NCBI GenBank assembly: GCA_949128115.1
Contig: OX421964.1
Location: 4,278,001-4,342,000 of the forward strand
Reading direction: 5' to 3'
DNA: 64,000 bases
Source: Anaspis maculata
Taxonomy: Eukaryota > Arthropoda > Insecta > Coleoptera > Scraptiidae
Part shown: positions 58,727 through 64,000 of the stretch, one piece after another
Position numbering within the stretch: position 1 is the stretch's first letter
How the letters are laid out: each line of letters begins with the position of its first letter
Notes under the pieces: model-generated
Database searches by the model: none
What the model saw: the letters and a program-made list of their open reading frames with translations, nothing else
What the model was told of the DNA's origin: nothing
Program-made: the position numbers and the translations under genes

Positions 58727-58749
58727 ATGTACCAAACCCATTAGTTTTT

Positions 58750-59065
58750 TTGTGTTGGTCAAATTTCTACAGGGCTTCCTCGTGTCCCCAAGTAACATTC
58801 TGGAGCCCCAGTGAACCCCGTCAGGTCTTCGTCCGATTTTTAGAGACCTCTCTTCTCTCTTGTGACTACATTGAAGCGTTTCAAGCCCTACTGAGCCCTC
58901 TTGTATCTTCAAGTATTATTTGGAGCCCTATTGAGCACCCTTGTGTCTTCAATTATCGTAGAAAGACCAGGTGCCCCCTTCTGATTTCTCAAAGTTTCTG
59001 GAACCTTGAAAGGCTCCTTTGTGCCTTACTAGGCTTCTCAGGGCCCTATGTGGTCTCCGGTGTGG
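58750..59065 (+). repeat. Degenerate GAGCCC repeat region 3
   Basis: Colinear with 51620-51960, forward orientation, and directly right of the TTAGTT duplication. Confidence 0.8.
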
Positions 59066-59084
59066 GGAATTGTTCGCGAAGAAT

Positions 59085-59310
59085 TGTCCTAGCACTTTTG
59101 ATTAATTGTCCTGTCGGTCGTCGAGTTGTTTCGTCGGTGAGTTTTCAAGTCGGCGAGTTGTCCTGTCGGCGAGTTGTCCTGTCGAAGAGTTGTCTTGTCG
59201 ATGAGTTGTTCTGTCGGCGAGTTGTCTTGTCGATGAGTTGTCTTGTCGATGAGTCGGGTTTCGGCTCGGGTGTCGGCAAGTTATTCTGTCGATGAGGTGG
59301 GTGTCGACGA
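59085..59310 (-). repeat. Minisatellite array E (right arm, outer element)
   Basis: About 12 inverted units (GAGTTGTCCTGTCGGC). Mirror of array B. Confidence 0.88.
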
Positions 59311-59331
59311 GTTGTCCGACTCCCGTTTATT

Positions 59332-62300
59332 CAACGTCGGCCTATTTCCACAACAAGGCTTAACACCGATGCGGGTGAATGTTTTTCTACACTGTCCCGG
59401 GAATTTTGCCGAGCCCCTGTGTGTCCAGTACAAAGTAAGAAGGTACAAATAGAGGTAGAATTTTTTCCTGCATTATTTCAAAACAAGTTATGCCATTACC
59501 AATTTATCATCCTCTTTATTATCCCGTTATTATGTTAGCCGGTACTGGGTATTTCTAGTTCTGGAAATACTCTTCCCGAAAAAAAATTCTATCGACCGTC
59601 AGCTAACAAAATAGGCACGTCGTGAACCTGCCTCGGTAGTGTTTGCTTCAATAATAGTTCAATGCTCAAATGCAATCAATCAACCAAATGACCTTGCGTT
59701 TGGTAACGATCACGCGCGACAACGAAGAAGAAACCGTTGAAAAATGCAATCTTCTTTTCACGTCGGTGCTTGTTTCTAAATATGATCCTTTCGAATAATA
59801 GATTTATTCATAAGCCGGCGTTCTAACACAGAAGAATTAGTATATTATTATTATTATTAGTTATGGGATTATAAAGAGGACTTTGCGCGCTTGAAGAAAG
59901 GTCGCATTTGAAATCAGGGGTCACAATGGGGCACCGTATAAATCTTATGTAAGAGCGCCGCAAAGAATAATACGAAGAAGTGTGCAGTTTTTTTTCTTCT
60001 ATTTCAGGCCGCATCATTTGCTTGCCCTCTGACGAGAGAAAGGTCGTCGAGCTTTGTGGGTGCTTGCGGTCCAGTTTCGTGTGCATTTTTTTATGTAATC
60101 AACAGAAGGCATCAATGAATCATGATTGATTACGATTGCGTATCGTTATTCGGTATCTACTGAGTACCTGCTGATATTTCGTTTGCTTATTGCTCACACC
60201 TGAACCTATGTAAAATCTTGGAACATTTTTTAAAATTTCACAAAACTCACTGAAAAGTCTCAAAAATCTTTGATCACCTTCAGACTTAAATTTACGTTCT
60301 CCTTGTAAGTAGCAGAATAGATCAAGACCAAATAAGTGTCAAATTAGACATATGAGTACCTAAGATTTTTTAAGGAAGAGCGACCATGATTTCCAAATAA
60401 AATCAGCAAAATGCTCGGCAAAATGCCTCCAAAAGACGTTAGTCATTGGAGTGTTCACATCCCAACAACATCCCAGCGAAGTCTTTCTCGGTGGAATGGA
60501 AAGGCCTACCAAGCGAATAATGGCTGGTTTTCATAACATTTTTCAGGTAAATACGAGCTATAGGCCATAGTGGGTATGGGAATCAAATATGATAAAATGT
60601 ACGTGATGAAGCTGGCAAGTGACCGGAATGATACCGGGTAAATCCGGCGCTGATTGAGCTGACCTTCGAAAGTTCCCCTTTCTTGTAGTTATCATACCTG
60701 AGTATGCGTTGGCACTCTTTTAATTACTCATGCACTTCTGGAATTACGCCAAGGACTTTCCGATCAAGGCATTCAATTTTTCTTCGCAAAAATGTTACTT
60801 TAATTATTTTTTATTGGAAATGATCGAAGAATCATGAAGATTTAATTATTGTTGTTTGTTGTTTGCAGGCATAAGAGCAACCACATACCTACCTACTTGC
60901 AGTTATTAAGAATAAGAAGCGGCTGCTGGTGTGATGCAACTATACACAATCAATAATTGTAGGTCAGGTTACATGATACTGTGCCGTTCAATAAAAATTA
61001 ATTATTGTTATTGTTAGACCATTGTGCTTGCGAAAAATCGTGTTCGATAGGTTCTCGAGTCAGAAGTTACTTATGCAGGTATATCTATCGACTCTTATAT
61101 AACTTGTCAAAATGTGGTGTAGTTCTGAGATTTACGAGGGCGTACGAAAACTTCCGCGTCTAGAGCTGATGTGGGATTAGGACAGAGCCTCAATTCTCCA
61201 TCGATCAGAGATCGTACGGAGTCGTGCTTGTTATTGTTGTACAAGTCAAGAGGTCAAGAGATTTTTGAGAATTACATAGGCAGATAGGTACCTATCCACT
61301 TTTATGCGTCACTGAACTCTTGACGCGTGATTTGGTTTAGAGATACAAGGACTTAAAGTTGATTGAACAATAGCTGACTTGCGGGCTTCAGTATGATGAA
61401 TACTTTCTTAAGGAAGTAATCAGGTAGCCAAGAAGAAAATTGATAGTGAAAAATATATTTTCATCAATAATAATCACCCACCATCTATCAGGGGTGAGAA
61501 GATGCCTTTGATTAGGGCACGGTCTGCCAAAATTCAAAATTATTGTCCCAATCATGGAACATTACTCCATTTAAAATATTGCATTCCCGATCTGCTTTCG
61601 TATTACGATATGTGGCCAAATTTTTCAATCACCTCTGCGAATATTATTCAAGGTCAAGCAAGTCTTCGTATGGAGAGGATCCTCGAGAGGAACTCACAAA
61701 ATAAATTTTATTTACAATTTTTTTCTGACATTATCTATTCTTTTGACGTGCCTGAAAGTTTCGAATCATCCCTTGCTACATGTCACTTGTCGATTGATAA
61801 AAAATGTCATCAAAGTACAAAAATTTACCATTCAATCATTCAAAATCTATCTGATGGATTGAGATCAAATTGGGCAGGAAGCAACACATCAAAAGAGTTG
61901 AATTAAATCTGCAGTTGCGGTTTTCCACTATATTCCAGTCAGGCGTTATGAATTTCTCAAGCTTTTCCTAGATAGACTGGAACTATTTTTCAAAAAATCA
62001 TATGCAAGAAGCATTTCATTTAACATTTTGATAACAAGGCATTCTGGGGTATTTGGGCCTCGCTGAATACGGAAATGCTTGTTACCAACTCGAAATTTTG
62101 ACCGGAAAACTGCAATGGGGGAGGGGGGGTAAAATCAAAAATAAAAATGCCGGAATTTCAACCTGTCACTGATGTGAGCTCAAACACACCCCATGTCGAT
62201 CCACCAGGCTCATGTTGTACCAAGCTGACAAGTCAAGTGTTATACTAAGTTTAAAGGGAGGAGCTAGCTGGAGGCCTTTCGGCCTGTGTTAGTGATTTTC

Positions 62301-63300
62301 CAATTTTGTTGATTTTGGATCAATATTGCCAAGTTTGGTGTCGTTTCCAACTATTTTCCACATTTAGAACTCAACTAATGGCTCCACATCTCGATTGAAG
62401 GCAATTTTAAAATAATTTTATACAAAACAAACATGTTTTTCAACGGTTTTTTGTTTTAAACTTCAGTCAAGTTATGTATCTTTGTCATGGGTAATGCTGT
62501 CAAAATTCTCACGAAAATCATCAGCTACAAGTAAGTAACATCTGAAAATGATGGGCTGTATGAGTCTTTCATTTCTACAAGATCTGGAAGTAGATTTGTT
62601 TGCAAGGCCTTTTGACTTTAGTTTTTGACCAATAGCTCAGACACACTTGCTCCATATTTGGCATTATAACCTTTATGTAGCTCAATTTCCGCTTTTTACC
62701 GTTGTGAATTGTAGAGAGAGCATTCTTGCTATCTATAAATGCAAAAACATGGCTTTTTGTTTGGTGGTTTTACCAGAATATTGGTTTTACTGCGGAAACT
62801 GAAAAATTCTGGGGTGAAAAATTCACCTTACGCAGCCTTCGCATGAGAAGAAGTTCCTGAAAGATTTGAAACAAAATGCTCATCTGTGTATGATTTTTAA
62901 GTGTAAGGTACTCAAGCCTGATGAGCCATGTAAGAATTTTGACCACACATTCCTTGTCCAAAGATATAACCATCGGATCCCAAAGAAGTGGAGAAAAAAT
63001 AAAAACTGAAATTTTCAAGCATAGCTTGGCCCTCTGGAATACTGCGAAGTCCAGAATTCAACCCAGATACAAATTTATTCAGAGACTGTACTTCTGTCGT
63101 CACTCTATCCAAACATCATCGTCATCATCATCACTTGCAACCCATTGATGAAGTCGTTACGGAAAAAAAATAGTTTTCCGTATATCAGTAATTCTTCAGA
63201 TCTTAAATCGAGACTTGGTGTTCTGAATCGGAACAATGATAAATTACATTCAAAATAAAATCACAGTGAAAAGTCCTCTCTAGGCCGACTAATTTTAGAA
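59332..63300. other. Four kilobases of unassigned DNA
   Basis: No palindrome, tandem array or element edge was seen. The largest frame, 134 codons at 61502-61906 (plus), starts MPLIRARSAKIQNYCPNHGT and matches no family I know; its composition is like the surrounding AT-rich DNA, so chance is likely. A splice-acceptor-like TTCTTCTATTTCAG lies near 59994-60007, but no exon could be followed from it. Confidence 0.4.
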
Positions 63301-63740
63301 AAAACACAGTCAACTTTTTTCTGATAAATAGACGAAAATATATATTTTTTTGGTAACATCTTCAGTCTTTTGAAGATATTTCAAGAACGGCTCAAGATAT
63401 TCGATTCAAGCTTATGACGACTCCATGACCATGAAATAAGAATTATTTATGGCGATTTTCATATCTTTACCTATTTTGGTTCTCGAGGTACAAATGTTAA
63501 CCTTTTTATTTTTATTTCACCCTGTATATGCCGCCGGCATAGTTCGTCTTGATGGCTTCAAGTTTCAACGAAAAGAGAGTGGATCAAACAATACCTCTAC
63601 AAAATGGCACTCCGCCATCGTAAAACTCAAGGTCCACACCAGTCTTCAGCATCGAGCACCTGGACTATTTTTATTTTCTTGTGTTTTGACGAAGAAGGAG
63701 ATAACTGGCGATGAAATGTATAGGGGACCTTTCTTGTAGA
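63300..63740 (+). mobile_element. Partial arm of an element related to 5514-7724
   Basis: TTCACCCTGTATATGCCGCCGGCAT at 63517-63541 parallels CACCCTGTATACGCTGCCAGCAT at 7589-7611. The following 100 bp are weakly similar, translating in the same frame to HPVYAA and later T-x-W-H…K-x-K-V. The partner arm would lie to the right of the window. Confidence 0.5.
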
Positions 63741-64000
63741 CAATAAAATTTCCAACAATTTCTTCACGGAAACTTTATCCCAAGTGCTATTGTTCATGAT
63801 ATATACGCGAAAAACTGACCCTTAAGTTCTTCTCTAGGCCACTACGGCCGAAGCTCACACTGGATTCTTGAGGACTTCTACTATGTTGAACTACATGCTT
63901 AACTGAGCTTATATACAAAAATCCGGCTAGTTATCATTTTTGTTCGCTATTTGCGATTTAAACAGCTGAAATTCCTGGACTACTTGTAAACAGATCTATT

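Larger units (their letters stand above)
51999..58740. mobile_element. Inner 6.7-kb foldback element with minisatellite arms and 6-bp target duplication
   Basis: The left edge TGGGATACGGACATTTCACC and right edge inverted TGGGTTTGGTACATTTCACC lead into inverted minisatellite arrays C and D. Exact TTAGTT duplications flank it (51993-51998, 58741-58746). The flanking GAGCCC-type DNA continues on both sides as if interrupted. The interior has 52-bp minisatellite arrays, GTCC/TCTG microsatellites, a tandem duplication of about 390 bp and a 118-bp triplication. No transposase or other protein was recognised, so it would be non-autonomous. Confidence 0.75.
49097..59325. mobile_element. Outer 10.2-kb foldback element with minisatellite arms
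   Basis: The left edge CGGGTTTGGTATAACTTATC… leads into array B (about 49116-49250). The right edge, inverted, is CGGGAGTCGGACAACTCGTC…, leading out of array E (about 59085-59310). The edges align base for base over 23 bp ending YCGAC. The flanks TTCATT (49091-49096) and TTTATT (59326-59331) agree at 5 of 6 bases. Inside, both shoulders carry GAGCCC-rich repeats (49260-50000, 51250-51990, 58750-59065). The inner 51999-58740 element interrupts those repeats. Interpretation as a single mobile element is inference. Confidence 0.6.

Noticed and set aside
49097..59325. CRISPR-like regularly spaced repeats
   Set aside because: The 16-17-bp units are contiguous and degenerate with no unique spacers, and the setting is a eukaryotic genome.
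61502..61906. 134-codon frame, possible novel gene
   Set aside because: No recognisable domain, signal, splice context or codon bias; listed only as unassigned DNA.

Overview
The window looks like a non-coding-rich stretch of an insect nuclear genome. It is AT-rich, and its only recognisable host genes are three cuticular-protein genes of the Rebers-Riddiford RR-1 type, each with a tiny signal-peptide exon, GT-AG introns and AATAAA sites. The order of insect cannot be fixed from sequence alone. Most of the remaining DNA is transposable elements, many of them inserted in one another.

Layout. 1-5424: the 5' part of a BEL/Pao LTR retrotransposon on the minus strand. Its gag-pol frame is open for 1,324 codons from the ATG at 3973 to the window edge. 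It has a primer-binding site matching the 3' end of tRNA-Tyr and the probable 5' LTR. 5467-15475: a hAT-like element with an exact 8-bp target duplication that carries a 2.2-kb palindrome, then a 1.2-kb TIR element, then two palindromic TA-flanked elements that share one TA. 15641-19698: RR-1 gene 1 (minus), whose 3.7-kb intron is filled by a second hAT-like element and nested palindromes. 20106-26268: more palindromic elements, one arm of a minisatellite element, and a foldback element with 20-bp tandem repeats in its arms. 27175-27617: RR-1 gene 2 (plus). 28182-41268: RR-1 gene 3 (minus), three exons with a 12.1-kb second intron full of palindromic elements and one hAT-like element. 41792-47833: two further palindromic elements and unassigned DNA. 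48422-48811: a LINE reverse-transcriptase relic. 49097-59325: a nested pair of large foldback elements whose arms are arrays of a 16-17-bp minisatellite (core CACCGACAGGACATTT). Their interiors hold a 52-bp minisatellite, GAGCCC-rich repeats and a 118-bp triplication. 59332-64000: mostly unassigned, ending in part of another palindromic element.

The three RR-1 proteins are secreted and expected to bind chitin in the cuticle. They form a small dispersed gene cluster spread out by transposon insertion. The most unusual content is the mobile DNA. A dominant class of near-perfect palindromes starts TA-CAGGGTG or TA-GTCC, often with a second copy of the terminal motif 106-141 bp further in. A separate foldback family has minisatellite arms, a shared 23-bp terminus at five array edges and, in the inner copy, an exact 6-bp target duplication. 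I did not recognise this second family.
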